From the NCBI GenBank assembly GCA_054661495.1, contig BAAFSQ010000015.1, positions 16,087 to 80,086 on the forward strand: 64,000 nt of DNA, given 5' to 3'. Positions 55,639 to 64,000 of the stretch are shown piece after piece. The stretch comes from Zygophlyctis sp. KS116 (Eukaryota > Chytridiomycota). The notes below the pieces were generated by a model that did no database searches, was not told where the DNA came from, and saw only the letters and a list, made by a program, of their open reading frames with translations. Every line of letters starts with the position of its first letter. Position 1 is the first letter of the stretch. The translations under genes were made by a program, and so were the position numbers.

Positions 55639-57013
55639 ATGCAAAATCTACTCCGATCAAGACTGGTTCCATCTCTCTTGGGCATCGCTGCCGTAAAGAT
55701 ACACAATGATCAGACAGAGAATAAAGTATGGGGAGCTGCTTCTTTCAGAGCTGAAGATAAGAGCATTAAAAGTGTTTGTATTAAAGCCATTGATCTATAT
55801 AAAATGCATGGCGCCATTATTGACTCTAATGGTACACTGATTCAATTTAAATTGCCTGATGTGTCAATGGGTCCTACATGTTCTTCGGATGATCTGATTA
55901 AAAGTGAAAAGATTACAGAATATCCTACAATTGTGGGTTATAATCTGATTGATGTTGCATGCTCAAAGTATCGTGTCCACTCTTTAGACGCAAATGGTAG
56001 CATTTATAAAACTGACATTGGACAAACGGAAACTCCAAAGAGTGTTTTATCTTTATGGGGTTACACCATGGATATATGTAAAATTCCATGTGTTGGTTTA
56101 AGATGGGCTGAAAAAATAGTACAAATAGAAAGTGGTGACAGTTTTATGATTGCACGATCGAATAAGGGGTAAATCGACATTGATTAACTTGTAGAAGACT
56201 CTTTGGAATGGTGGGTGATAAATCTGAGGGGATAATATCTTGTGTTGGTGAAAGACTTGAGTGCAATGTTTTGAAACCTATTTCTGGAATTGAAAATACT
56301 GTTGTAACAGATGTGAAATGTGGAAAAGATCATGTATTAGCTCTTTCAGATCAAGGTCATGTATTTGTTTGGGGGGATAATAGTTATGGAGTAACTCTTT
56401 TTCATTAAGTTTTTAGCAATTGGGATTTTCAGACCTTAAGCCCGTAAAATCTCCCACAGAAATCTCTACTATATGGCATCCAGTAAACTCTGCTGCTAAA
56501 CCTGCTGGTAGTGCATGTTCTAAAATAGCAGCAGGTGAAGATTTTTCTTTTTTTGTGATTGATTCTGATGATTCTTCACAAGTACTATCATGTGGTTTTG
56601 GACAATATGGTCAATTAGGTCATGGAGGATTTAATCAGTATGTATCACATCCTGTTAGAGTACACGCAGTCTCAAATTTATCCGAATATGATGAAGTATC
56701 TGGTAAAGTTGTTCCAATCCGTATTGCAGGTTTATTTGCAGGAGGTTCCAATGCTGGAGTTATTCTAGATAATGTGGTAGGAGAGTCAAATAAAGAGTTG
56801 AGTATTGGCAGAGACGTATATCTCTGGGGTCATAATGCATACGGACAGTTGAACATTGGGAAAAAATCAAATTGTGCTACCCCTGTTGCTCCAGATATTT
56901 CTTATTCTCATGAACATTCTGCATGGGGAGCAAAAAATGAAAAATTAAGACTTCCTAAAAACTGGACATTGGCTTTAGGATATGGGATCACTTTTGTTTA
57001 TCCTAAATGTTGA
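55639..57013 (+). CDS. RCC1L: RCC1-repeat mitochondrial protein (RCC1L/FMP25-like)
   Basis: Seven-bladed RCC1 propeller linked to the mitochondrial inner membrane and mitoribosome biogenesis. N-terminus MQNLLRSRLVPSLLGIAA is a plausible presequence. RCC1 blade signatures: [33 protein letters not shown] (restored by a 26-nt intron near 56391-56416), KIAAGEDFSFFV, VLSCGFGQYGQLGHG, VYLWGHNAYGQLNIG. A further intron of about 26 nt near 56169-56194 restores GRLFGMVG. Two mitoribosome-associated genes (this and uS2m) are adjacent. Confidence 0.78.
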
Positions 57014-57101
57014 AATAAGCAATTTTCCTGTTTTTAAGCATACAAAATCACTTGCAATTATAGGTTTTGACTTGTCTATAGGCTAGGTAATAGAAAAAAT
57101 C

Positions 57102-57881
57102 ATGTCAAATCTGATCAGTAAGTTTCCGTCCATTGCCCCATCAGTACTGCCCAACAGATCATCAGTCACACTTGCTGAATGTCTTGCTGCAGGTCTTCAT
57201 TTGGGCCATTCGCCAAAAGTCTGGAATCCCGCAATGAACCCATACTTGTATGGAATCAGACAAGGAATTCACATTATAAATCTAGATCATACTCTTTACG
57301 CTCTCAGGCGAGCAGCATTTTTTACAGAGCAAGTGGCTTTAAGAGGAGGGAAAATAGTATTTTTAGGATCCAGAAGATTTCTTCATCAGTTGGTAGTATC
57401 CGCTGCACTGAATGCAAAAGCGTATTTCTTAACAGCTTGGAAAGGGGGTCTACTAACTAATAAAGAGAGAATTCTTAAAAGATCTGTTGGATTTGATCCT
57501 GATAAAGTCTCTCAAGCACTCAATGAAGAAGATGGCCAAACTAAAAGGAAAAGAAGTGGCAAAAAGAAACGATATCCAAATGCTGAAAATACAAGGGAAG
57601 CTCCATTGGAAAACAGAAAAAATAATTTACAACCAACAGTTTACTCTCCTGATTTGGTGATTATTTTAGATTATCCAAATAACTTATGGGCTGTCAAAGA
57701 ATGTAACTATTATGGTATACCAGTGATTGCACTTTGTGATACCGACTCTAATCCAACTTTAATACAATATCCTATACCCGGAAATGATGATTCACCTGCA
57801 GGAGTAGAATTAATTGCTCAAGTTTTAGCAGAATCTAGTAGAAAAGGATTTTTAGAAAGAGAGTCTCTTACAAAAGAATAA
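57102..57881 (+). CDS. MRPS2: Mitochondrial ribosomal protein uS2m
   Basis: Small-subunit mitoribosome protein S2. VTLAECLAAGLHLGHSPKVWNPAMNPYLYG, GIHIINLDHTLYALRRAA, the AKAYFLTAWKGGLLTN block and PDLVIILDYPNNLWAVKEC, GIPVIALCDTDSNP are family-typical. A Lys/Arg-rich insertion (about residues 145-175, RKRSGKKKR) separates the two halves. Single exon, ATG 57102, 88 nt after the RCC1L stop. Confidence 0.93.
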   Translation: MSNLISKFPSIAPSVLPNRSSVTLAECLAAGLHLGHSPKVWNPAMNPYLYGIRQGIHIINLDHTLYALRRAAFFTEQVALRGGKIVFLGSRRFLHQLVVSAALNAKAYFLTAWKGGLLTNKERILKRSVGFDPDKVSQALNEEDGQTKRKRSGKKKRYPNAENTREAPLENRKNNLQPTVYSPDLVIILDYPNNLWAVKECNYYGIPVIALCDTDSNPTLIQYPIPGNDDSPAGVELIAQVLAESSRKGFLERESLTKE

Positions 57882-57925
57882 TCATAAGTGTTTTACCAGC
57901 ATTTTATCAAAATCTATTGAGTTTA

Positions 57926-58612
57926 TCATTTAAGATCCTCAAGAGATTTTAAGATGGCAGCCTTGTAAGCTGATGCTGTCTGAGATCCCTGTATTTGGTG
58001 ACCTCCGATACGGTTAACCGGTACCATCTTGATCCCAGAATCCTTCATATCTTGACTTTTCTTTATGACTTCATCAAGAAATTCATTGCTCTCCACAAAC
58101 TCTTTTACTTCCTGCAGAGTCATGATTCCTACTGCACAGCTTGCAAGAAATATGGGATCATTTATATCAGCATCTTTTTCATGATAGCCCTTGTAAATCA
58201 AATCAACAGTTTTAGTATGAGCCTTTTCGCCATGATTTTTCAAGATAAATTGGACAAGACGGTGAGCTCTAAGCGAACCTTGCATAAAGGATCTTTTATG
58301 AAAAGCTATACCAATCTTTTCTCCAATTGGGAATAATTGATCATAAGACTTATCATAGTGTAACGGATGCTTTCCAGGGAATGCCGTCTTTGGTTCGATC
58401 GGCTGAGTATCTTGCTCTGGGTCTCTCTGACGGAGAAGAAATGGTTGTAGACAAATCTTAAACTCTACCACAACACCTTGCATCTCGGCAATCCCTTTCA
58501 ATTCATCCAAAACCATTGGTATTGCTCTATTGATATTGTGTTTAGCAATGTAGCACCATGGACAGGTAAAATCGCCAATAATGGATATCTCCAGTTGAAT
58601 ATTGGATGGCAT
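57926..58612 (-). CDS. DsbA/FrnE-like thioredoxin-fold oxidoreductase
   Basis: DSBA-like (FrnE, 2-hydroxychromene-2-carboxylate isomerase superfamily) protein. The N-terminal thioredoxin motif ISIIGDFTCPWCYIAK has a CxxC active site (CPWC). AHRLVQFILKNHGE and GIKMVPVNRIGGHQIQGSQTA (cis-Pro region and substrate-binding loop) are typical. No signal peptide, so cytosolic. Single exon; ATG 58612 (MPSNIQLEISI), since the longer frame starts at TTG. Confidence 0.83.
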   Translation of the reverse strand: MPSNIQLEISIIGDFTCPWCYIAKHNINRAIPMVLDELKGIAEMQGVVVEFKICLQPFLLRQRDPEQDTQPIEPKTAFPGKHPLHYDKSYDQLFPIGEKIGIAFHKRSFMQGSLRAHRLVQFILKNHGEKAHTKTVDLIYKGYHEKDADINDPIFLASCAVGIMTLQEVKEFVESNEFLDEVIKKSQDMKDSGIKMVPVNRIGGHQIQGSQTASAYKAAILKSLEDLK

Positions 58613-58845
58613 ACTGATTAAAATGAATGCGTGACACAAACAATTAACTATATCGTAAACAAAATTGTTCTATTATTATGTGTTTAATGCTAAATCAGTA
58701 CACTTTGATAAAGTGTAGTTTAACTTATCAAACTACTGAAGCACGTTTAAAAGTGCCGCAAAGGAATTCACAACGCCGCTTTCGTAAAGTTTCATGATTA
58801 GCCGCCAATGTAATTTCTGTTGCCGCTTCAGATCTCTTAAAATTA

Positions 58846-60024
58846 ATGAAGTTGATATTCATTCCTACAATTTTTTTGCTATTTAATGCAGTCCATAGTT
58901 TGATAAACTATGAAACTACAACCGAGAATTCTCTAGACGGCAATCTCAATTTAGAAAAGAGGGGATTTTCATTCAGTGCAATCAAAAATACTATGAGGGG
59001 AACTGCCGATCAATTATTCTCTACTCAAATTAGAAAGCTTCCTACCAATTATCAATTGAATTTGTTGGGTTATCTTTCCATTACCTTTGAAGAAGCGTCT
59101 AAACTGGCAGCCAAAAAAGGTTTACCCAATGGCTGGGCTATAAGATTTCATGATGCATCCCTTGATGATTATTCAGTTGTTAAAAAATGGTTGGGAATGG
59201 ACAATTCTCTTGAAAAAGTTAAATTAAGATATCTAATGGGAAAAAATCCAACTATTGGCAAGAAGCTTATGGAATATCTGGAAAGAATGAAACGGCTATC
59301 TTACACAGATTCTTTAGCATTAGCCACGAAGAAAAAGATTAAAACGTTTTGGGCTGTTCAAGTTCATGATGCAACTAAAGATGGGCAAAAGCTTTTAAAA
59401 GATTGGCTTAAAATGGACAAAGCCACTCCAGATAACATAAAACTGAATATGATCAGAATGATGTTGGATAATCCAACCATTGACTTTAATATTCAGAGAA
59501 ATCTTCTTTTTGACAAAGCTGTAATGCTTGGGGATTTAAATGTACTCGAGGCTCTTGTCAATAAAGGGTTTCGGCCTACTCTAAACTCTTTTCATTCTGC
59601 AATTCAATATCAAAATTTAAAGATTTTAAAATTCTTTATAGAAGATTTAGGACAGGTTCCTATAAAACCCGATTTGGAATATGCACTTAAAACAAGAAAG
59701 CTAGACGTAGTAAATTATTTCCTTGAAAAAGGTATAATACCCCATACTTCAGGATTTTTAAATTTTGCAGCCAATTGGATTCCTCTGGATATGTTCAAAT
59801 TTTTAATTGAAAAAGCAAGATTGCAGCCTAATCAGTTTACAATAGACTCTGTTATAAGATCTAGAAATGATGAAAGACTTCAAATAACCAAATATCTTAT
59901 GGAACAACTACATATCTCTCCTTCTACAGAGACTCTGCGTTTTTTAAATCAATTCAAGTATTACCAACAGTATAGCCCAACCTTCAAATATCTGTCTGGA
60001 ATAAAAGAATTAAAATGGAATTAG
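58846..60024 (+). CDS. Secreted two-module plus ankyrin-like repeat protein, candidate effector
   Basis: 392 residues, intronless. Clear signal peptide (MKLIFIPTIFLLFNAVHS), an acidic spacer, then a dibasic LEKRG at residues 37-40 suggesting kexin processing. Residues about 81-222 contain two copies of an approximately 72-residue module: WAIRFHDASLDD...VVKKWLGMDNS...NPTIGKKL and WAVQVHDATKDG...LLKDWLKMDKA...NPTIDFNI. About five ankyrin-like helix pairs follow (GDLNVLEALVNKGFRPT, LDVVNYFLEKGIIPHT, LDMFKFLIEKA). No membrane anchor. I do not recognise the module; the role as a host-directed effector is inference from secretion and repeat architecture. Confidence 0.7.
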   Translation: MKLIFIPTIFLLFNAVHSLINYETTTENSLDGNLNLEKRGFSFSAIKNTMRGTADQLFSTQIRKLPTNYQLNLLGYLSITFEEASKLAAKKGLPNGWAIRFHDASLDDYSVVKKWLGMDNSLEKVKLRYLMGKNPTIGKKLMEYLERMKRLSYTDSLALATKKKIKTFWAVQVHDATKDGQKLLKDWLKMDKATPDNIKLNMIRMMLDNPTIDFNIQRNLLFDKAVMLGDLNVLEALVNKGFRPTLNSFHSAIQYQNLKILKFFIEDLGQVPIKPDLEYALKTRKLDVVNYFLEKGIIPHTSGFLNFAANWIPLDMFKFLIEKARLQPNQFTIDSVIRSRNDERLQITKYLMEQLHISPSTETLRFLNQFKYYQQYSPTFKYLSGIKELKWN

Positions 60025-60113
60025 AAATATTTCATATATATCAATATAGAAGAGAAATATAATTTCTTAGAGATTTGCAATAGTACGTGAAATTCCATTC
60101 CTTTAATACTGTT

Positions 60114-60614
60114 TTAAGTGATTCTACAATCATTTTTATTAAGATATCTTGAACTATTCTTCTTTCCTTGACATTTATGATCTGGTTCTAATCTATGTTT
60201 TATACAAAACTTGTTTGAACACTTTTCACAAGTCACCCATATAATTTCCTTTTTATGACATCCCACAACTCCACATTTATAAGTATTCAATGAAGGCGAA
60301 GCTGTCCCTTTTTCCTTTGGACAATTCCTACTAACATGAGCCTCCACCGCAACATTAGGATCCTGATTCCTACTTACTGGTATAACTTGTAAACATAGCG
60401 GACAAGTAATTGCTTTTCTATCAATTGCATTATGATATTCCTGACATTGATGATCTGTATCAGTATTACTATTTGACGGTTTGTAATGCAACTGACAGAA
60501 AGTCTTGTTACATAATGAGCATTTGAGTGGTAAAAAATCCAACTGATTACAGTATTGTTTAGAGCAATGAGCGCCCACTTCTAAATCCTAATTTTAAAAT
60601 GTAAATGTTACCAT
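60114..60614 (-). CDS. ZFAND2: ZFAND2-like AN1 zinc-finger protein
   Basis: Two AN1-type zinc fingers (CNQLDFLPLKCSLCNKTFCQLHY and CHKKEIIWVTCEKCSNKFCIKHR) flanking a linker, the ZFAND2A/B (AIRAP) layout. These are proteasome/p97-associated proteostasis factors. The first exon is just the start codon ATG (60612-60614), separated by the 24-nt intron 60588-60611 from DLEVGAHCSKQYC; this matches the usual start of ZFAND2 proteins. No obvious UIM or CAAX box in the short basic tail. Confidence 0.85.
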
Positions 60615-60787
60615 TTGATGACGTTTTGTAGTTGTATTACGTCGTATTAAATCGTATTTCGATAAACGATACTGATAGCATTCATGACTCAAATTGCATT
60701 CGACTGTCAATCCAAATCTTAATAGACTAAGCCTGTAAAAGCCTTTGACGATTCCCACATTTGAGGCTTATCAGTCAGTAAATATAA

Positions 60788-61757
60788 TGTTGTCTGGTGA
60801 AATGGCTTATTCTAGTGTATTTTACATTTTCTAATTTCATAGCAAGACAATCCAAAAACTAAATTAGAAGAAATATTGGAAATTATTCTCTCTACTGTCA
60901 ATTTACAAGATTTGAAATCTGGAATTCTAAAATTACAAGAGAAATTCTATATTGATTTCAATTTTAAATTGGATGATAGATCTCAAAACTTGACTATTTT
61001 AGCTAGTTTAATCTCTAGTCTTTTGGATGATGAATTTAGTGATTGGTCCGAAGAAAACTCTAAAAAAATTCAAATATCTCATACTGAAATTCAAGGTGTA
61101 GACTTTTGTGTATGTCCTCAACAAGGCTGTGATGTAAAGTATAGTTGGAATTGTTTTAGACATTTGAAAAATCATACGATGAAAGATCACGGTTTTGATG
61201 TTTCTAAAGTAAGGAAGAGAAGACCTATAGATCAATTAAAAGAATCTACAAAAAGACAGTATAAATATTGTCCTCCTAGTTATTTTGATCAAAAGGAAAA
61301 ATTACAATTGTTAAAAGACACAAATTTGGAAACTCAAGATCAGGATTTTACTGTTAAAATATTTCCTATACTTATTGATGGTCAAGAGTATTATACTTGT
61401 CCAAAGGATGAATGTCATGTAAAATATTCTAATAATTCTTTTCGGCAATTAAAGAAACATGCACAAAAGGAGCATTCTTTAGATTTAGTAAAGGAAAGAA
61501 AAAGACGTCCAGTTGAATTATTAAAAGAATCTACAAAAAGACAGTATAAATATTGTCCTCCAAAACATTACGAGGATAGAGTAAAGGTAGAATTACAAAA
61601 TTCAGAATCCGAGTCTAGTTTTTATATTGGATTTCAGGATTGTCAAAAAGTGGAAAATGTGCATAATATGGAAAATATGAGGAAAATACATGATATGGAA
61701 AATAAGAATGGTCAAGTAACGAGGAATTATCTTCGAGTCGTGAATAATTTGATATAA
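60788..61757 (+). CDS. Duplicated zinc-finger-plus-motif protein
   Basis: ATG 60788 (or 60803), a 25-nt intron 60818-60842, then a helical N-terminal region. Two tandem units follow, each a C-x4-C-x14-H-x4-H finger (CPQQGCDVKY...HTMKDH and CPKDECHVKY...HAQKEH) with RKRRP(I/V)xxLKEST and KRQYKYCPP 20-30 residues later. The two copies of the latter motif are encoded by 42 identical nucleotides although flanking DNA differs. C-terminal tail with degenerate NVHNMENMRKIHDMEN repeats. Probably DNA-binding; no known family recognised. Confidence 0.65.
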
Positions 61758-61759
61758 AT

Positions 61760-61995
61760 ATATTTCATCTTTTCATAACAGATTCGTCTATTTCCTTCAT
61801 ACCACAATTCAAATGCTGCCGTTAATTTGCCCCTACCACCCATCGTTATTTCATTGTTCTCTTGGTTTACTTTACAGTTTTCGGACATTCTTATCAGATT
61901 TTGCCAGCATTTGAAGACAGATCCAAAAAGAAATGGTTGACCAAATACAGGTTGCTATGAAATTCTTAAATTTTTCTTTTCTAGACTTTCATAGT
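61760..61995 (-). other. Unassigned coding-like stretch, possible gene remnant
   Basis: Minus-strand frame with protein-like composition (PVFGQPFLFGSVFKCWQN, then MSENCKVNQENNEITMGGRG and KLTAAFELWYEGNRR). No start, stop or splice context ties it to a neighbour, and it runs into the 3' end of the zinc-finger gene. It could be a decayed gene piece. Confidence 0.3.
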
Positions 61996-62048
61996 ATGAG
62001 TGGATAGCTCTAAAACTTTATCATATCATAGAAAACGATATCTTTCGT

Positions 62049-62460
62049 TTATTTAAACTGACTTTCAGTTACTCCTTTTTCCATAGCAGCTGCAGACCAG
62101 TACTCTGCACCACTAACCATTTTTGATGAGCCAATGTTTCAACTCCATCAGTAATCAATGCATTGGAATGAAACTAAAATGATTAGTGCATGTAAAATTA
62201 CACCGCCAAGAGTAATAAACTGCCAAGTAAATCCTAGTTTTGCAAGTTTAGAAATATATGACTTGACTTTCTAAAAGTCATCATTTGTTGGCAAATGATT
62301 CTAAGACAGATCATACAATTACTCTGCCTCGAATAAATGAGGATATGTTCATCAGAAATTCCAGCGGCATCCCAATTAAAAGGTGTCAAGTTATAAGCAA
62401 GCATAATGTCAGGATGGACTGAATTCACTCCATCAGCAAACTCATCCGCTTGAGAGATTC
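62049..62460 (-). pseudogene. Isocitrate lyase C-terminal remnant, frameshifted
   Basis: Pieces of the isocitrate lyase barrel appear in order but in different minus-strand frames: [20 protein letters not shown] and [16 protein letters not shown] (about 62345-62455), [16 protein letters not shown] (about 62205-62250), ITDGVETLAHQKW (about 62115-62160) and AAAMEKGVTESQFK with TAA at 62049-62051. The gap after ISDEHI (about 90 nt of unrelated sequence) is longer than the usual introns here and a block normally lying between HQKW and the GKGVTE-like end is missing. The upstream two thirds of the gene are absent; a Crinkler-like gene lies there instead. Glyoxylate-cycle function is therefore not supported at this locus. 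Confidence 0.8.
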
Positions 62461-62505
62461 TTGTTTAACCCTTGATACTCTTGCAATAGTAACCTCCTTT
62501 TAATA

Positions 62506-63990
62506 CTAGATCAACACATCCGTGACGGTGGGATAAGGTATCAATATAGCCCATTGGTCAATCTTCATTGGTTTTTTTTTGGTAAAAGAGCTGTAAGAGC
62601 AAGGATGTAATATCCAAAACAACTTATTCTTAAGTTTAGATAAATCATCACAGCATTTGAGATTGATTTCGTGCGATTTTGCAATGGTCATTTGAAAACC
62701 ACCAACATTAGGAATCCAGGCATCGAGCCCTGTGTAAATTTTACTTTTAGGCACATAGATTTGGTCTGCAATATGTTTGCGCGACACTTTTTCAACTACT
62801 ATTGGTTTTGACGGATTGATAGTTATAGTTGTTTCTTCAGGCTTCTCTTTGCTTTTTCCACCCACCAATTTATGACATTGAAATGTTCCTCCCTCAGCCA
62901 GCTTTTCAATGGCATATGGTTCAAAAATATATCCTAACAAAGCGCCAGCCAGAGTTTGTCCTTCACATGACCCCAAAAGCTCTCTCATCTTGGCTATGGC
63001 TTCCATTCCCTTTCTTCTAGCGATAATATCAAGAGCTGTTTTTGATGCAAAAGAAACAGAACAATCTGTATACGGAGAAATAGAGTTAATGTGTATCAAG
63101 CAATGAATTATCTTTGATTTTCCAGTAATTTCCGAGTTTGGTCCAATTCTCCTGATGCATTCTTGAAGGGTAACATCAGAGCAAGCTTTTTCAAGAATAA
63201 CTCTGGGTTCCTGACTCGTGTTTTCAAACACAAATCTAGGAATTCCACCGAGGATTCTGAAGCGGTCAATCCATTTCACTTTAGCAGGCACATTAAAAAA
63301 CTGTGCGATTTCCTCCAATTCTGCTTCATTCCAAATAGGCATATAACAGTATAAAGGCTCTGGATTTTTTTTGAAATCGTTTACTAATTGTCTTCTTGGC
63401 GAGCTTGATATAACAAACATACATTGATCGTATCTGAAATCATGAAGATGAATATCTTTTTTTTGTTTTGCATCAAACAAGCACCACAAATCAAGAGTCC
63501 AAAAATCATCATCCCTGAATAATTCTTTTTCATCAACCTTAAAAACTCCGCCTTGGCCATCATAATATATGGTGTATGGATGATGCACAAAAAGAACTCT
63601 CTTTCCTTCCTTAACTAAAACCCACAAGAGATAAAAGAGAAACAATGATTTTCCAATTCCTGGGGTCCCAGTTACTATAGCCTTATTCCTTTTGGAAATA
63701 ATATTCGCTTTCATGCCAGTGTGAAGCGCCAGTATATTTCGATTAATAACTTTATAACTTTCTCTAATGTAGATATTTTTCATATCAAAACTCGATGGAA
63801 TAGAGTTCTGAAACAAAAGATGTCCATTTTCTTCCTTGGCAGCCGTCAAGTTATTGAAAAATGAAACTATACAAGGTGTAAATGTAAGATTAGAAGGAAC
63901 AAATGATGGGACTACAACAATAAGTGAATCCTCTTCACTTTCTCCCAGACCGCCAAGCTGGCAAGAAGCCTTTAGTGGCTCTTCCTTTGT
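62506..63990 (-). CDS. Crinkler (CRN)/RHS-like P-loop NTPase, 5' end beyond window
   Basis: Member of the CRN-RHS group of host-directed effectors and trypanosome RHS-related proteins. The sequence entering from the right edge (LGGLGESEEDSLIVVVPS) resembles the end of a CRN N-terminal translocation header. A preceding in-frame TAG at about 63991-63993 looks like an intron acceptor (CTTAG), so upstream exons lie outside. P-loop NTPase: IYIRESY, VTGTPGIGKSLFLFYLLW, YDGQGGVF, CMFVISSSPRRQ, LGGIPRFVFE. A C-terminal nuclease-like part follows (GYIFEPYAIEKLAEGG, TGLDAWIPNVGGFQMT). Stop TAG at 62506-62508. Host targeting is inferred from the family. Confidence 0.75.
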   Translation of the reverse strand, partial: TKEEPLKASCQLGGLGESEEDSLIVVVPSFVPSNLTFTPCIVSFFNNLTAAKEENGHLLFQNSIPSSFDMKNIYIRESYKVINRNILALHTGMKANIISKRNKAIVTGTPGIGKSLFLFYLLWVLVKEGKRVLFVHHPYTIYYDGQGGVFKVDEKELFRDDDFWTLDLWCLFDAKQKKDIHLHDFRYDQCMFVISSSPRRQLVNDFKKNPEPLYCYMPIWNEAELEEIAQFFNVPAKVKWIDRFRILGGIPRFVFENTSQEPRVILEKACSDVTLQECIRRIGPNSEITGKSKIIHCLIHINSISPYTDCSVSFASKTALDIIARRKGMEAIAKMRELLGSCEGQTLAGALLGYIFEPYAIEKLAEGGTFQCHKLVGGKSKEKPEETTITINPSKPIVVEKVSRKHIADQIYVPKSKIYTGLDAWIPNVGGFQMTIAKSHEINLKCCDDLSKLKNKLFWILHPCSYSSFTKKKPMKIDQWAILIPYPTVTDVLI

Positions 63991-64000
63991 CTAAGATCAT

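Overview
The window is a very dense, AT-rich nuclear eukaryotic segment. About 45 protein genes, one tRNA gene and one pseudogene alternate freely on both strands, often with fewer than 30 bases between them. Almost every multi-exon gene is broken by introns of about 18-35 nt (most 23-31 nt, GT...AG). Reading frames that look broken become continuous once these are removed, so I annotated whole genes rather than single open frames. The gene content is opisthokont and fungal-leaning: SPT7, an RSC1/2-type two-bromodomain plus BAH protein, an AAT-family amino acid permease, SNX4, DNAJC11, ZGRF1 and NBS1. A CatSper accessory subunit and an LRRCC1/VFL1-like basal-body protein point to a flagellated (zoosporic) stage. 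A Crinkler-like NTPase and a secreted repeat protein fit a parasite. My best guess is a zoosporic early-branching fungal endoparasite such as Rozella (Cryptomycota) or a relative. That is inference; no rRNA or marker gene settles it.

Layout. 1-8 kb: CatSper accessory subunit (5' end cut by the window), LRRCC1-like coiled coil, SNF1/AMPK alpha. 8-15 kb: RAD51C-like recombinase, SAGA SPT7, IGHMBP2/HCS1 helicase, SEC14-GOLD protein overlapping uroporphyrinogen-III synthase. 15-20 kb: RSC1/2-like protein, proteasome beta2, Rieske-DUF455 fusion, then a degenerate duplicate of the start of the next gene. 20-27 kb: a same-strand run of TMEM198-like, NBS1, NOL9/GRC3 and DNAJC11, the last two overlapping by ATGA. 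27-36 kb: tRNA-Pro(CGG), an unknown coiled-coil gene, TRDMT1/DNMT2, VPS41, SRP receptor beta, LENG8/THP3, an unknown helical protein, CHCHD2. 37-45 kb: LIM-domain-binding protein, ZGRF1-like helicase, LRRC42-like, TRAIP-like RING protein, a C2H2 protein, a coiled-coil protein with a dynein-adaptor-like N-terminus. 45-54 kb: carnitine acetyltransferase with a peroxisomal C-terminus, amino acid permease, SNX4, bL35m, RNF32, cobalamin adenosyltransferase, ecdysoneless. 54-64 kb, the most unusual part: a retropepsin-like protein lacking its catalytic Asp, an unknown protein, RCC1L, uS2m, a DsbA-like protein, a secreted repeat/ankyrin protein, ZFAND2, a duplicated zinc-finger protein, an isocitrate lyase pseudogene, and a Crinkler-like gene running off the right edge.

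Functional themes are genome maintenance (RAD51C, NBS1, ZGRF1, TRAIP, IGHMBP2), chromatin and transcription (SPT7, RSC-like, LDB), mitochondrial upkeep (DNAJC11, CHCHD2, RCC1L, bL35m, uS2m, MMAB), membrane traffic (VPS41, SNX4, SEC14, SRPRB), flagellar biology (CatSper, LRRCC1, perhaps RNF32) and putative host interaction (Crinkler, secreted repeat protein). All identifications come from reading motifs; no database search was run.
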